Shown here: positions 18,352 to 27,726 of the stretch, piece after piece
How the letters are laid out: every line of letters starts with the position of its first letter
Numbering within the stretch: the first letter of the stretch is position 1
NCBI RefSeq assembly: GCF_033242265.1
Contig: NZ_BTFW01000001.1
Coordinates: 1,054,001 to 1,118,000, forward strand
Length of the DNA stretch: 64,000 nt
Direction of reading: 5' to 3'
Source of the DNA: Novosphingobium sp. IK01
GTDB taxonomy: Bacteria; Pseudomonadota; Alphaproteobacteria; Sphingomonadales; Sphingomonadaceae
The notes under the pieces: model-generated
What the model was told of the DNA's origin: nothing
The model's database searches: none
The model's input: the letters and a program-made list of their open reading frames with translations, nothing else
Translations under genes and position numbers: made by a program

Positions 18352-19368
18352 TCAGACCAGCGCGGCTTCCTGCGAGGCAAGCGCGGCAGCAACTTCCGCC
18401 GCATCGCCCAGAATCACGCCGACGCGCTGGTGCAGGCCTGTGGGGGCAACTTCCATGATCCGGCCATAGCCGTCGAACGCGGCGCCACCGGCCTGCTCGA
18501 TCAGCATGCTCATCGGGTTGGCTTCATAGAGCAGGCGCAGGCGCGCCTTGCCCGGCTTGCGGTGATCGGCCGGATAGAGGAAGATCCCGCCACGCTTGAG
18601 GATGCGGTGGATGTCGGCCACCATCGAGGCCGTCCAGCGCATGTTGTAAAGGCCCGCATAAGGGCCTTCCTCGGCGCCCAGACGCGCATCGATATAGTCG
18701 CAGATCGACGGCGCCCACTGCGCACGGCGGGCCATGTTGATGGCGATCTCGTGGGTGCCGCCCGGAATGCGCATGGGCCCGTCGGTCATCCGCCAGGTGC
18801 CCATTTCGCGGTCGAGCGTGAATTCATAGACACCCGTGCCCAGCGTCAGGACCAGCAGCGTCTGCGGACCATAGATGGCATAGCCCGCAGCGACCTGGTT
18901 CACGCCGGGCTGAAGGAAGTCGTCCTCGGTCACTTCGCGGCCCGCGCAGCTTTCGGGGGCCTGAAGCACCGAGAAGATCGTGCCGACCGAAAGGTCGACG
19001 TCGATGTTGCTCGACCCGTCGATGGGATCGAACAGCATCAGGTATTCGCCCTTGGGGTAGCGGTTGGGAATGAGGTGGATGGTTTCCATCTCCTCGGACG
19101 CCATGGCCGCAAGGTGGCCGCCCCATTCGTTGGCGTCGAGCAGGATCTCGTTGGCGATGACATCCAGCTTCTTCTGGACTTCACCCTGGACGTTTTCCGA
19201 ACCCAGCGCGCCCAGCACATCGCCCAGCGCGCCCTTGGCGATGGCGAACGTGATGGTCTTGCAGGCGCGGGCGACCGTCTCGATCAGGAGGCGCAGCTCG
19301 GCGGGACAGGTTCCATCGTCGCGGCGTTGCTGCTCGATGAGGAAGCGGGTCAACGTGATCGGTTGCAT
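18352..19368 (-). CDS. fbp: fructose-1,6-bisphosphatase, class 1
   Basis: This enzyme removes the 1-phosphate of fructose-1,6-bisphosphate in gluconeogenesis and the Calvin-type sugar phosphate network. The 338-aa product has the class 1 metal site [18 protein letters not shown], preceded by an ASEEME motif, and the substrate region YLYNMRW-like [11 protein letters not shown]. The ATG at 19368 follows GGAAAGG; open frame further upstream is not gene-like. It is monocistronic here, with a terminator behind it. Confidence 0.96.
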   Translation of the reverse strand: MQPITLTRFLIEQQRRDDGTCPAELRLLIETVARACKTITFAIAKGALGDVLGALGSENVQGEVQKKLDVIANEILLDANEWGGHLAAMASEEMETIHLIPNRYPKGEYLMLFDPIDGSSNIDVDLSVGTIFSVLQAPESCAGREVTEDDFLQPGVNQVAAGYAIYGPQTLLVLTLGTGVYEFTLDREMGTWRMTDGPMRIPGGTHEIAINMARRAQWAPSICDYIDARLGAEEGPYAGLYNMRWTASMVADIHRILKRGGIFLYPADHRKPGKARLRLLYEANPMSMLIEQAGGAAFDGYGRIMEVAPTGLHQRVGVILGDAAEVAAALASQEAALV

Positions 19369-19488
19369 CTGGGCCTTTCCTGACGGGCACGACACCCGGA
19401 AGATGGGAACGTAAAACGCGGGGTTGCGCCGGTACAAAAGACATCCGCCTTTCGCAAGTAACCGGCAAGCAGGTTTTCCCGCGCCGAA

Positions 19489-20349
19489 TTAGTCGACGAC
19501 GATTTTTCCTGCGCCCAGTTTTTCGGCGACAGCTGCACCATGCGCGAAAGTAGCGGCCAATGCTACTGCCTCGTCGTCTGGTCTGATGCCTGTATACAAT
19601 GCAAATTGCTCGACAGCCTGCAAGACGATCACTTCGGCGCCCGAAATAACCGGCTTGCCCGCTGCCTGTGCCGCCGCGATGAACGGGGTCTGCGCGGGCT
19701 GGGCGACGACATCGAAGGCCATGGTGGCGGCCTCGATCTGCTCTTGCGGGAAGGCCAGTTCATCGGCCTGCGGGCCTTCCATGCCCAGCGGGGTCACGTT
19801 GACCAGCAATGGCGCCCCCGTTGCGGGCAGTTCGGGCACCCAGGCAAAGCCAGTGGCCCGTGCCAGCGCCGGGCCACTGGCCGGATTGCGCGCCACGATG
19901 GTCCCTTGCGTGAAGCCCGCGTCGCGCAAGGCTGCGGCCACCGCCTTGGCCATGCCGCCGCTGCCGCGCAGGACAAAGGGCATGGGCCGGGCCATGCGCT
20001 GTTCGACAAGCGCGCGCACGGCCACATAATCGGTGTTGTAGCCGGTAAGGACGCCATCGTCGTTGACGATGGTGTTCACGCTGTCGATCGCGCGGGCGGA
20101 AGCTTCCAGCCCGTCAAGCAGCGGGATCACCGCTTCCTTGAACGGCATCGAGATTGCGCAGCCGCGAATGCCCAGCGCGCGGATGCCCCCCACGGCGGCG
20201 GGAAGATCCGTCGTGGTGAACGACTTGTAGAGATAGTCGAGCCCGTAGCGGTCGTAGAGCCAGTTGTGCAGCCGCGACCCCGCGTTGCCGGGCCGGGCCG
20301 AGAGCGACATGCACACGCGCGTGTCGCGTCCGATGGTGGTGCGGTCCAT
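19489..20349 (-). CDS. shikimate 5-dehydrogenase-like oxidoreductase
   Basis: This 286-aa protein has the AroE fold: an N-terminal substrate domain with CAISMPFKEA (the AroE NVTxPxK position is replaced by SMPFKE), VNTIVNDDG and GYNTDYVAV, then an NADP-binding domain with GSGGMAKAVAAAL. The changes at the substrate loop resemble the AroE-like paralogues rather than the main shikimate enzyme, so another hydroxy-acid substrate is possible. It sits alone between fbp and the peroxiredoxin, with no aromatic pathway genes nearby. Confidence 0.85.
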   Translation of the reverse strand: MDRTTIGRDTRVCMSLSARPGNAGSRLHNWLYDRYGLDYLYKSFTTTDLPAAVGGIRALGIRGCAISMPFKEAVIPLLDGLEASARAIDSVNTIVNDDGVLTGYNTDYVAVRALVEQRMARPMPFVLRGSGGMAKAVAAALRDAGFTQGTIVARNPASGPALARATGFAWVPELPATGAPLLVNVTPLGMEGPQADELAFPQEQIEAATMAFDVVAQPAQTPFIAAAQAAGKPVISGAEVIVLQAVEQFALYTGIRPDDEAVALAATFAHGAAVAEKLGAGKIVVD

Positions 20350-20460
20350 GGCAAATATCCTAGCGCTGCAAGAGGAGCCCCGGAAGGGTGCCGGGCACAG
20401 CCTGTCGGTGGCAGGCGCCCTTCCGTCTCATGGCCCTCGTCGCGCAGGACGGGATCGAAA

Positions 20461-21177
20461 TCAAGCTTGTGCGCGCGCCTCCCGGACAGGTTCATCGCCA
20501 ACGGGGCCTGGCACCCGGGCAAGAATGGTCTCTGTCTCGGGGCGGTCCATCCAGTCCGGGCTTACCGCCAGATGGCGCACGCGCAGGCCCGGTTCGAGCA
20601 CGAGCACCGCCGGTTGCCCCATTTCATAGCTGTCGGTGCCCAGGGTCGCGCCGATCCACGGCTCGCCGGGCGTGACGGCGGGCTGGTCCTGCGGAAAGAA
20701 GGTCAGCCCCAACTGGCGCGAGAGCGCATAGCCGGGGTCGGCATAAGTCGGGAAGCGCAGGCCATGGCGGGCCGTGGGGCCCGGATCGACCGGATTTTGC
20801 GCGCTCACCGCCAGCAGCGGAATGCCCGCCGCCGCCAGCGCAGGATAGAGCGTCTCGTTGTAATAGGGCAGCGCGATATTGCAGGCCGGACACCCGCCAA
20901 AGCGGAAGAACAGCAGGACGGCGGGTCCATCGGCGACGATCCGCGCTCCATCGACTTCCACGCCCGCTGCATCGCGCAAGACGAACGGGGCGAGCCGCGC
21001 GCCCGGCGCCGGATGCGCGACAGTGCCCGCCCGCTCGACCAGAGCGCGCCGCTGCCCGGCATTGCGGGCGAGCTGTTCGGGCGGCCAGCTCCGCTCGCGC
21101 TCGGCCTGAAGCGCGGCAAAGCGGGCCGAGAGGCTGGTTGAGGAAACAACAGGCGATGCAGGACGGGATGTGGACAT
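20461..21177 (-). CDS. peroxiredoxin-like thiol protein (AhpC/TSA fold)
   Basis: The 238-aa product has a thioredoxin-fold peroxiredoxin domain with the active-site block LLFFRFGGCPACNIALP, where a CxxC replaces the usual single peroxidatic Cys context, plus an N-terminal helical extension (about 15-60). It would reduce peroxides or disulfides in the cytoplasm; no signal peptide is visible. It follows the LysR gene on the same strand after about 110 bases and may be co-transcribed with it. Confidence 0.85.
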   Translation of the reverse strand: MSTSRPASPVVSSTSLSARFAALQAERERSWPPEQLARNAGQRRALVERAGTVAHPAPGARLAPFVLRDAAGVEVDGARIVADGPAVLLFFRFGGCPACNIALPYYNETLYPALAAAGIPLLAVSAQNPVDPGPTARHGLRFPTYADPGYALSRQLGLTFFPQDQPAVTPGEPWIGATLGTDSYEMGQPAVLVLEPGLRVRHLAVSPDWMDRPETETILARVPGPVGDEPVREARAQA

Positions 21178-21288
21178 GAAAGGGCGGCTCCGGCAAGGAT
21201 ACTTGGCCGCTCAGGCCTAGGCCGCCCCCTGTCCCGGCAATATCGAGAAGCCCATGATCGTGCTTGAGATTTTGCAATAAGCAGATTT

Positions 21289-22122
21289 TCAGAGCGCGGC
21301 CACTGTCTGACGCGCCAGATCGGCCAGCCGGGTGGTGGCCTCGTCCAGAGCGCCCGCGGTTTGCAGGATGCAGGACACACGCGGCAGGGACGGCAGCAGG
21401 TCGGGTGCGATTTCCTCGCCCGGCAGGAACAGCGGCGTGCGGCAGGTAAGCCCGAGGCCCGCCTCGACCGCCGCGCGCAAGGTCGTCAGGTTGGGCGTTT
21501 CCACGGTGATGCGGAACGAACGCCCGGCATCTTCGAGCGCCCGGATCGCCGCCTCGCGGAAGCGGCACGGCTGTTCGAGAACGGCCAGCGGGATCGTCTC
21601 GCGCGAGGCCAGGGCGCTCTCGCCGAACCAGACCATCGCCGCCTGGCTGACCGCATGGGGATCGCCGGGCGCGGCATAGCCTAACACGATGTCGAGCTGG
21701 CGCCGTTCGAGCAGGGTCAGCAGTTCGGCGGTCCCGGCCACGCGCGAATAGATCTGCGCATCGGGGTGCAGTTCGGCAAATTGCGCGAGCAGGCCCGAAA
21801 GCAGCAGTTCGGCAAAGTCCTGCACCATGCCGATCCGCGCCGGGCCACTGAACTGCCCGGCGCTCACCGCCGCGACGGCCTCGTCGTGCAGGGTGAGTAC
21901 CTTGCGCGCATAGTCGAGCATCAGCTCGCCCGCCGCCGTGAGCGTCAGGCGGCGGCCGTCGCGATGGAACAGCGCCTGTTGCAGCAGTTCCTCCAGCCGC
22001 TTGATCTGGAGGCTGAGCGCGGACTGGGTGACGAAGACCTTTTCCGAGGCGTTGAGCATCGACCCCGTGTCGACGATGGCCACGAAACTGCGCAGGAGAT
22101 TGGTGGGAAGATTGACCGGCAT
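21289..22122 (-). CDS. LysR-family transcriptional regulator
   Basis: The 277-aa protein has an N-terminal winged helix-turn-helix (LLRSFVAIVDTGSMLNASEK, then VTQSALSLQIKRLEELLQQ) and a C-terminal periplasmic-binding-protein-like effector domain. It is divergent from the ABC permease of the organosulfur cluster, with a 320-base AT-rich intergenic region holding candidate LysR boxes, so it is the obvious candidate regulator of that cluster. Its effector is unknown. Confidence 0.92.
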   Translation of the reverse strand: MPVNLPTNLLRSFVAIVDTGSMLNASEKVFVTQSALSLQIKRLEELLQQALFHRDGRRLTLTAAGELMLDYARKVLTLHDEAVAAVSAGQFSGPARIGMVQDFAELLLSGLLAQFAELHPDAQIYSRVAGTAELLTLLERRQLDIVLGYAAPGDPHAVSQAAMVWFGESALASRETIPLAVLEQPCRFREAAIRALEDAGRSFRITVETPNLTTLRAAVEAGLGLTCRTPLFLPGEEIAPDLLPSLPRVSCILQTAGALDEATTRLADLARQTVAAL

Positions 22123-22443
22123 AGGGAATATCCGTCGTTTGGCGGGACAGGTGCAATGCGAGCGGGAATAGGGGGCAACGGGCTGCGGTCGTCCGCCGGC
22201 GCGTCGGGATCATCACTGAAGATGCCCGTTGATAGCTTCCGACAGTTTATCTATCAAAATAGTAGACATTTAAAATAGCAAAGTAACTCTTGGGCAAAGT
22301 TTGTCCGCCGCGATCCCCCGCAGCGGGCGGGCCTTTCACCGCCACGTATGAGCGCGACCAATAGGTGACCATCAAAACTCAATTGATATGATAGACATTG
22401 AATGTTCTGCTTCGGGCATTCGGTCAACAAAGGGCCCCCGCCC
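22123..22443. promoter_or_regulatory. AT-rich divergent promoter region, LysR / ABC permease
   Basis: No gene is supported in these 320 bases. The stretch from about 22225 to 22410 is unusually AT-rich for this genome and contains the dyad GATAG (22231-22235) ... CTATC (22251-22255), and further copies of the short word TAGACAT (22263-22269 and 22392-22398). Such features suit LysR-type control of both directions. No clear -35/-10 pair could be assigned. Confidence 0.5.
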
Positions 22444-23289
22444 ATGTCAAATGTGCCCATGTCATATGTCACGTCCCCCGCTATCGCTTCCTTCCACGCC
22501 ACCGGGCCATCCGGATTGGGGGCTGTTGCAAGCCAGATTGTCGGCTCGCGCTGGTTCTCGCCGCTGGTGCTGCTGGCGGCCTGGGAACTGGCCTCGCGCA
22601 CCGGGGTCATTCCCGAACACACGCTGGCGGCCCCTTCGGCGGTAGTCGCGACCCTGTGGTCGATGCTCGTTTCGGGCGAACTGGAAAGCAACCTGCTGGT
22701 CTCGTTCGCCCGCATCGTGGCGGGGCTGGCCATCGGGGTGAGCGCAGGGATTGCGCTGGGGCTGATCGCCGGGCTCTCGCGGCAGGGCGAGGCGGCGGTC
22801 GATCCGATCATGCAGATCAAGCGCACGATCCCCACCCTTGCGCTGACCCCGCTGTTCATCGTGTGGTTCGGCATCGGCGAGACGCCCAAGATCGCGCTGA
22901 TCGCCTTTGCCTCGATCTTTCCGGTCTATCTCAACCTCTATAGCGGCATTCGCGGGGTCGATGTGCGGCTGGTCGAAGCCGCGCGCAGCTTCGGGCTGAG
23001 CCGGGCCGAACTGATCTGGCATGTCATCCTGCCCGGCGCGCTGCCCTCGCTGCTGGTGGGCCTGCGCTATTCGCTCTCGATCGCCATCCTCGTGCTGGTC
23101 GTGGCCGAACAGATCAATGCCTCGGCAGGCCTTGGCTACCTGATCAACAATGCCCGCGACTTCCTGCGCACCGACATCATCGTGGTCTGCCTGATCGTCT
23201 ACGCGGCGCTTGGTCTTGGCGCCGACTGGCTGGTCAATCTCGTCGAACGCCGTGCGCTCGTCTGGCGCCCCAGCCTGCTCAAAGCCTGA
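22444..23289 (+). CDS. ABC transporter permease, SsuC/TauC type
   Basis: This inner-membrane subunit of an aliphatic-sulfonate/taurine-type importer is 281 aa with about six transmembrane helices and the family EAA loop (VEAARSFGLSRAELIWHVILPGALP). ATG at 22444 (MSNVPMSYV) is chosen over 22402. It opens the + arm of the organosulfur cluster. Its ATPase follows after 60 bases, while the likely substrate-binding protein is about 10 kb away in the convergent arm. The stop codon is inside an 18-bp tandem duplication. Confidence 0.92.
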   Translation: MSNVPMSYVTSPAIASFHATGPSGLGAVASQIVGSRWFSPLVLLAAWELASRTGVIPEHTLAAPSAVVATLWSMLVSGELESNLLVSFARIVAGLAIGVSAGIALGLIAGLSRQGEAAVDPIMQIKRTIPTLALTPLFIVWFGIGETPKIALIAFASIFPVYLNLYSGIRGVDVRLVEAARSFGLSRAELIWHVILPGALPSLLVGLRYSLSIAILVLVVAEQINASAGLGYLINNARDFLRTDIIVVCLIVYAALGLGADWLVNLVERRALVWRPSLLKA

Positions 23290-23308
23290 AGCCTGCTCAA
23301 AGCCTGAA
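23273..23308. repeat. 18-bp tandem duplication across the permease stop codon
   Basis: GCCTGCTCAAAGCCTGAA occurs twice in a row, at 23273-23290 and 23291-23308. The first copy contains the permease stop codon, and the second is untranslated, so this looks like a recent local duplication. Confidence 0.9.
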
Positions 23309-23349
23309 ATCAGCGCCCTTCCCCCATTTCCAGAACCGGAGTTTCGCCC

Positions 23350-24258
23350 ATGGATCTGCGCCTTGACATCCATCCCGACCTCTCCCGAGACCCGGCCCCG
23401 GAGGTCAGGGCTCAGGAGGGCAGGGCTCCGGCCCAAAACGCGGTGGTCCGGCTTTCCGGCTTCACCCGCCGCTTTGGCGATGTCACCGTCATCGAGAACC
23501 TCGACCTGACGATCCGGCCCGGCGAATTCGTCGCGCTGCTGGGCCGCTCGGGCTCGGGCAAGACCACCCTGCTGCGCACGCTTGCCGGGCTGGACGGGGC
23601 GGACGGACAGGACGTGACCGTTCCTGCCTCGCGCGCGGTGGTCTTTCAGGACGCGCGGCTGCTGCCGTGGAAGAAAGTCTGGCGCAATGTCGCGCTGGGG
23701 CTGAAAGGCGCGCGGGCGACGATCCGCGAGGCCGCGCAGAACGCCTTGCGCGAGGTCGGGCTGGGCCACCGGCTCGACGCCTGGCCGCTCACGCTCTCGG
23801 GCGGCGAGGCGCAGCGCGTCGCGCTGGCCCGCGCACTGGTGCGCGAACCCAAACTCCTGCTGCTCGACGAACCCTTTGCCGCGCTCGACGCGCTCACCCG
23901 CCTGCGCATGCACGAACTCGTCCTCGCGCTCTGGCGCGCGCACGGTTGCGCGGTGATGATGGTGACCCACGATGTCGACGAGGCGATCGCGCTGGCCGAC
24001 CGCATCCTCGTCCTCGATGGCGGGCGGATCGCCGCGCAGGAAACGATCACGATCCCTCGTGGCGAGCGCGGCGCGCTTACCCAGCCCCTGAAAGACAAGC
24101 TGCTCGGCATTCTGGGCGGCCATGGCGGCCATGCGCCGCGCACCGATCACGTAATCCCCTTCCCCCACAAGCATCCGGCCTCCGACCAACCGGCCCCCAG
24201 GGAACCGGCGTCCGGACATCTGGCCCCCGAACATCTGGCCCAAGGAATTTTGGCATGA
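23350..24258 (+). CDS. ABC transporter ATPase, SsuB/TauB type
   Basis: This 302-aa ATPase has Walker A GRSGSGKTT, signature LSGGEAQR, Walker B LLLLDEPF and the switch His in MVTHDVDEA, and pairs with the permease upstream. About 30 residues at the N-terminus and a proline-rich tail of about 45 residues (HPASDQPAPREPASGHLAP and so on) exceed the usual family length and look low-complexity. Its stop overlaps the dioxygenase start (ATGA), so transport and thiol oxidation are translationally coupled. Confidence 0.94.
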   Translation: MDLRLDIHPDLSRDPAPEVRAQEGRAPAQNAVVRLSGFTRRFGDVTVIENLDLTIRPGEFVALLGRSGSGKTTLLRTLAGLDGADGQDVTVPASRAVVFQDARLLPWKKVWRNVALGLKGARATIREAAQNALREVGLGHRLDAWPLTLSGGEAQRVALARALVREPKLLLLDEPFAALDALTRLRMHELVLALWRAHGCAVMMVTHDVDEAIALADRILVLDGGRIAAQETITIPRGERGALTQPLKDKLLGILGGHGGHAPRTDHVIPFPHKHPASDQPAPREPASGHLAPEHLAQGILA

Positions 24259-24932
24259 CCACCGCCACGCTTGCTCCCGCGCCTGCACCTGTGCCCCCGG
24301 CCCCCGATCAGCCCTCCGCCCAGCCATCCGCTCAGCCATCCACTGGCGGCATCGCCCGCCTGCGCGGCTTCGTCACGAGCCTGGCTGAACTGCTGGCGGC
24401 CACGCGCAGTGAAGCCGAAATCCTCGAAACGGGCTCCAAGCTGTTGGGAAAGCTCGTATCCAGTGACGACTGGCTGCCCCCCGCCTTCGCCGTGCCCGAC
24501 CCGGACCGCTACCAGCAATACCTGCTCCACTGCGACAGCCGCGAACGCTTCAGCGTGGTCTCGTTCGTCTGGGGCCCCGGACAGGGCACCCCGATCCACG
24601 ATCACCGCGTCTGGGGCCTGGTCGGCATGTTGCGCGGGGCCGAACGCTCCGAGCGCTTTGTCCGCGCCCCCGATGGCAGCCTGCGCGCCGATGGTCCGGC
24701 CCACCTGCTCCATCCCGGCGAAGTCGAGGCGGTCAGCCCCCGCGTGGGCGACATCCACCGGGTCAGCAATGCCCTGGCCGATGCCCCCTCGATCTCGATC
24801 CATGTCTATGGCGCCAACATCGGCGCGGTCGATCGCGCGACTTATGCGCCCGATGGCACCCCCAAACGCTTCATCTCGGGCTACGCCAACAGCCTCGTGC
24901 CCAACCTCTGGGACCGGTCGCGCAACCAATGA
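24255..24932 (+). CDS. cysteine dioxygenase-type thiol dioxygenase
   Basis: This cupin adds O2 to a thiol to give a sulfinate, using a three-His iron site. The 225-aa product shows H115 and H117 in TPIHDHRVWG and H168 in GDIHRVSN. Gly instead of Cys follows the first His pair, as in bacterial enzymes. The substrate could be cysteine, 3-mercaptopropionate or another thiol acid. The first ~30 residues are Pro/Ala-rich (PSAQPSAQPST) and outside the domain. It overlaps both the ATPase gene before and the rhodanese gene after. Confidence 0.88.
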   Translation: MTTATLAPAPAPVPPAPDQPSAQPSAQPSTGGIARLRGFVTSLAELLAATRSEAEILETGSKLLGKLVSSDDWLPPAFAVPDPDRYQQYLLHCDSRERFSVVSFVWGPGQGTPIHDHRVWGLVGMLRGAERSERFVRAPDGSLRADGPAHLLHPGEVEAVSPRVGDIHRVSNALADAPSISIHVYGANIGAVDRATYAPDGTPKRFISGYANSLVPNLWDRSRNQ

Positions 24933-26164
24933 GCACCACCACCCCGCAGGACATCCGCCGCGCCCTTCTCGCCCGCGAGGAGATCGCCCTCATCGACTTG
25001 CGCGAGGAAGCCGCGTTTGCACGCGGCCACCCGCTGTTCGCCGCCCAGATCCCGCTGCGCCGCCTCGAAATCGAGGCTCCATGGCGCCTGCCCCGGCGCG
25101 ACACCCGGATCGTCGTCTATGATGACGGTGAAGGCCTGACAGCCCCGGCCCTTGGCATACTGGCGGACCTCGGCTTCACCCGCGTCTCGGCGCTGGCCGG
25201 GGGCCTTTCGGGCTGGCGCGAGGCCGGATACGAGCTGTTCGAGGACGTGAACTCCTATTCCAAGGCCTTTGGCGAACTGGTCGAGCATCACCGCCACACC
25301 CCCTCGCTCCCCGCGCCCGATGTTGCCGCGCTGATCGAGGAAAAGGCCGATATCGCCATTCTCGATGCGCGCCGCTTCGACGAATATGCGACGATGAGCA
25401 TTCCGGGCGGGGTCAGCACGCCGGGCGCCGAACTGGTTCTGCGCGCCCGCGCCATCGCCCCCGATCCCGATACCACGATCATCGTCAACTGCGCGGGGCG
25501 CACCCGCTCGATCATCGGCACCCAGTCGCTGATCAATGCAGGCCTGCCCAACCGCATCTTCGCGCTGCGCAACGGCACGATCGGCTGGACGCTGGCCGGG
25601 CAAGGCCTCGAAACCGGCCAGCAGCGCCGCGCCCCCGCGCCCGAGACAGCCCTTGCCGGCGAAGCCCGCGCCCGCGCGCGCGATGTCGCCTGGCGCGCGG
25701 GCGTGCGCCACATCAGTTGGGAAGACCTCGCCTGGCTGGCCCGCGACACCACCCGCACGCTCTACCGCTTCGACGTGCGCCTGCCCGAAGACTTCGCGCG
25801 CGGCCACCTGCCCGGCTTCCGCAATGCGCAAGGGGGCCAGCTGGTGCAGGAAACCGACCACTTCGCCCCCGTGCGCGGCGCACGCATCGTGCTGGCCGAC
25901 GACCTTGGCCCGCGCGCGGACATGACCGCCTCGTGGCTGGCCCAGATGGGCTGGGAGGTCGCCGTGGTCGACTGGCCGGGCGGCATCCCCCTCGAAACCG
26001 GGCCCGACGGGGCCCCGCCCCCGCGCGACGGACAGGGCCGCTACAAGCGCCCCTACGAAGGCACCGACAACGCGCAGGCCGCCATGCAGGCCTATCTCGA
26101 CTGGGAATTCGGCCTCGTCGACCAGTTGCGCCGCGATGGCACCCACGGCTTCGTGGTGATCTGA
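24929..26164 (+). CDS. triple rhodanese-domain sulfurtransferase
   Basis: The 411-aa protein has three rhodanese-like modules (about 5-105, 130-215 and 255-350). Only the middle one has a catalytic Cys, C188 in VNCAGRTRS; the first has YDDGEG and the third LADDLGPRAD at the loop, so these are probably structural or binding modules. It would move sulfane sulfur or handle persulfide/thiosulfate produced during breakdown of an organosulfur compound. The C-terminus (about 350-411) is charged with no recognised domain. It is coupled to the dioxygenase gene by ATGA overlap. Confidence 0.88.
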   Translation: MSTTTPQDIRRALLAREEIALIDLREEAAFARGHPLFAAQIPLRRLEIEAPWRLPRRDTRIVVYDDGEGLTAPALGILADLGFTRVSALAGGLSGWREAGYELFEDVNSYSKAFGELVEHHRHTPSLPAPDVAALIEEKADIAILDARRFDEYATMSIPGGVSTPGAELVLRARAIAPDPDTTIIVNCAGRTRSIIGTQSLINAGLPNRIFALRNGTIGWTLAGQGLETGQQRRAPAPETALAGEARARARDVAWRAGVRHISWEDLAWLARDTTRTLYRFDVRLPEDFARGHLPGFRNAQGGQLVQETDHFAPVRGARIVLADDLGPRADMTASWLAQMGWEVAVVDWPGGIPLETGPDGAPPPRDGQGRYKRPYEGTDNAQAAMQAYLDWEFGLVDQLRRDGTHGFVVI

Positions 26165-26186
26165 ACCAGAGCCTGTAACACGATGA

Positions 26187-26205
26187 AAATGCGACATTCG
26201 CATTT
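26187..26205. promoter_or_regulatory. short dyad AAATGCG/CGCATTT
   Basis: A perfect 7-bp inverted repeat with a 5-nt spacer lies 23 bases after the rhodanese gene stop. It may be a weak transcriptional stop or an operator for the monooxygenase gene. Confidence 0.4.
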
Positions 26206-26255
26206 CTTGAACCGACTTGAGAAGACCTCGCTCAAACCCTCAAGACATTTCCGTA

Positions 26256-26288
26256 TGATCCGAAAATACCACGTTATTTATCGGATCA
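26256..26288. promoter_or_regulatory. dyad TGATCCGA-N17-TCGGATCA upstream of the LLM monooxygenase
   Basis: A perfect 8-bp inverted repeat (26256-26263 and 26281-26288) with an AT-rich 17-nt centre ends 19 bases before the ATG at 26308. The centre spacing places the arms about 2.5 helical turns apart, so a dimeric regulator site is as likely as an mRNA hairpin. Confidence 0.55.
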
Positions 26289-26307
26289 ACCACGAAGGGA
26301 CATAACG

Positions 26308-27672
26308 ATGACCCAAGCCCACGACAAGAAAGCCCACGACAAGACCCGTCAACTGCGCCTCGGCTTTCTCCTCCACGGTGTCGGCCCCGGCTGGGACGAC
26401 TGGCGCCACCCCGATGCCCAGGTCGACGCCAGCACCAGCTTTTCCTTCTACAAGCATCAGGCCCAGACCGCCGAGCGCGGCAAGTTCGACTATCTGTTCG
26501 TGGCCGACAGCGTCTCGATCAACGCGCGCTCCAGCCCGCATTACCTCAACCGCTTCGAGCCGCTCACGATCCTCTCGGCGCTGGCCGCGGTGACCGAGCA
26601 CATTGGCCTCGTGGGCACGGCCACGGTCTCCTATACCGAGCCCTACAATCTCGCGCGCCAGTTCGCCTCGCTCGACCACATCAGCGGCGGGCGCGCCGGG
26701 TGGAACGTGGTGACCTCGTGGCTGGAGGGGAGCGCGGCCAATTTCGGCAAGGACGAACACCTCGCCCATGATGTCCGCTACCGCCTCGCGGGCGAATATC
26801 TCGACGTGGTCAAGGGCCTGTGGGACAGCTGGGAAGACGATGCCCTCGTGCGCGACAAGGCCAGCGGCCAGTTCCTCGATCCCGACAAGCTCCACGAACT
26901 CAACCACAAGGGCGAGTTCCTCAAGGTCAAGGGCCCGCTCAACATTTCCCGCTCGGCCCAGGGCCAGCCGGTGATCTTCCAGGCCGGATCGAGCGAGGAC
27001 GGGCGCAGCTTTGCCGCCGCCCATGCCGATGCGATCTTCACCCATCAGGACAATCTGGACGAAGCACGCGCGTTCTATGCCGACCTCAAGGCCCGCGCCC
27101 GTGGCTTCGGACGCGATCCCGACACGCTGTTCATCCTGCCCGGCGCGCGTCCGGTGGTCGGCAGCACCGAGGCCGAAGCCGAGGCAAAGTATCGCGAACT
27201 GGCCTCGCTCGGCAATCTGGAGAACGCCCTGCGCGCGCTGGGCCGTGGCTTCAACGACCACAATTTCAGCCAGTACGACCCCGACGGGCCGTTCCCGCGC
27301 CACGTTGCCGCCGAAGGGCACAAGAGCAACCAGAGCCAGTCGGCCCGCATCCTCGCCCTTGCCGAGGAAGGCCTGACCCTGCGCGAGATCGCGCTGCGCA
27401 GCGCCACCCCGCGCGGCCATTTCGTGGGTACGCCCGAGCAGATTGCCGACCGCTTCGGGGAATGGCTCGAACAGCGCGGCGCCGATGGCTTCAACCTGTT
27501 CGAGAGCCTGCCGGGCCAGCTCGACGTGTTCGTCGACGAGGTCGTGCCGATCCTCCAGCGCCGGGGCATCTACAAGACCGACTATCCGGGCCAGACCTTC
27601 CGCGACACGCTCGGCCTCGACGTGCCGGTTAACCGCAACACCCTGGCCCGTCACGCCCGCTCGGCGGCCTGA
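26308..27672 (+). CDS. LLM-class FMNH2-dependent monooxygenase (NtaA/SnaA/DszA family)
   Basis: This 454-aa bacterial-luciferase-fold enzyme uses reduced FMN and O2 to cleave C-S, C-N or similar bonds. The family pattern is clear: [19 protein letters not shown] near the start, [14 protein letters not shown], and [14 protein letters not shown] around residue 135-150. The organosulfur context favours a sulfone or thioether substrate. It requires an FMN reductase, and none of the SsuE type is visible in the window. It has its own upstream region with two dyads and is closed by a terminator. Confidence 0.93.
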   Translation: MTQAHDKKAHDKTRQLRLGFLLHGVGPGWDDWRHPDAQVDASTSFSFYKHQAQTAERGKFDYLFVADSVSINARSSPHYLNRFEPLTILSALAAVTEHIGLVGTATVSYTEPYNLARQFASLDHISGGRAGWNVVTSWLEGSAANFGKDEHLAHDVRYRLAGEYLDVVKGLWDSWEDDALVRDKASGQFLDPDKLHELNHKGEFLKVKGPLNISRSAQGQPVIFQAGSSEDGRSFAAAHADAIFTHQDNLDEARAFYADLKARARGFGRDPDTLFILPGARPVVGSTEAEAEAKYRELASLGNLENALRALGRGFNDHNFSQYDPDGPFPRHVAAEGHKSNQSQSARILALAEEGLTLREIALRSATPRGHFVGTPEQIADRFGEWLEQRGADGFNLFESLPGQLDVFVDEVVPILQRRGIYKTDYPGQTFRDTLGLDVPVNRNTLARHARSAA

Positions 27673-27699
27673 CGCCTCCCCTCAAATCCCACGAAAAAA

Positions 27700-27726
27700 C
27701 CGCCGCCGGGCATGGTCCGGCGGCGG
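27700..27726 (+). terminator. intrinsic terminator after the LLM monooxygenase
   Basis: CCGCCGCCGG (27700-27709) pairs with CCGGCGGCGG (27717-27726) with a 7-nt loop, followed by CTCTTTATT. Confidence 0.88.

Noticed and set aside
23667..24254. N-terminal extension of the thiol dioxygenase frame through the ATPase gene
   Set aside because: This part is out-of-frame shadow of the ABC ATPase. The ATGA overlap at 24255 and the family alignment set the true start.
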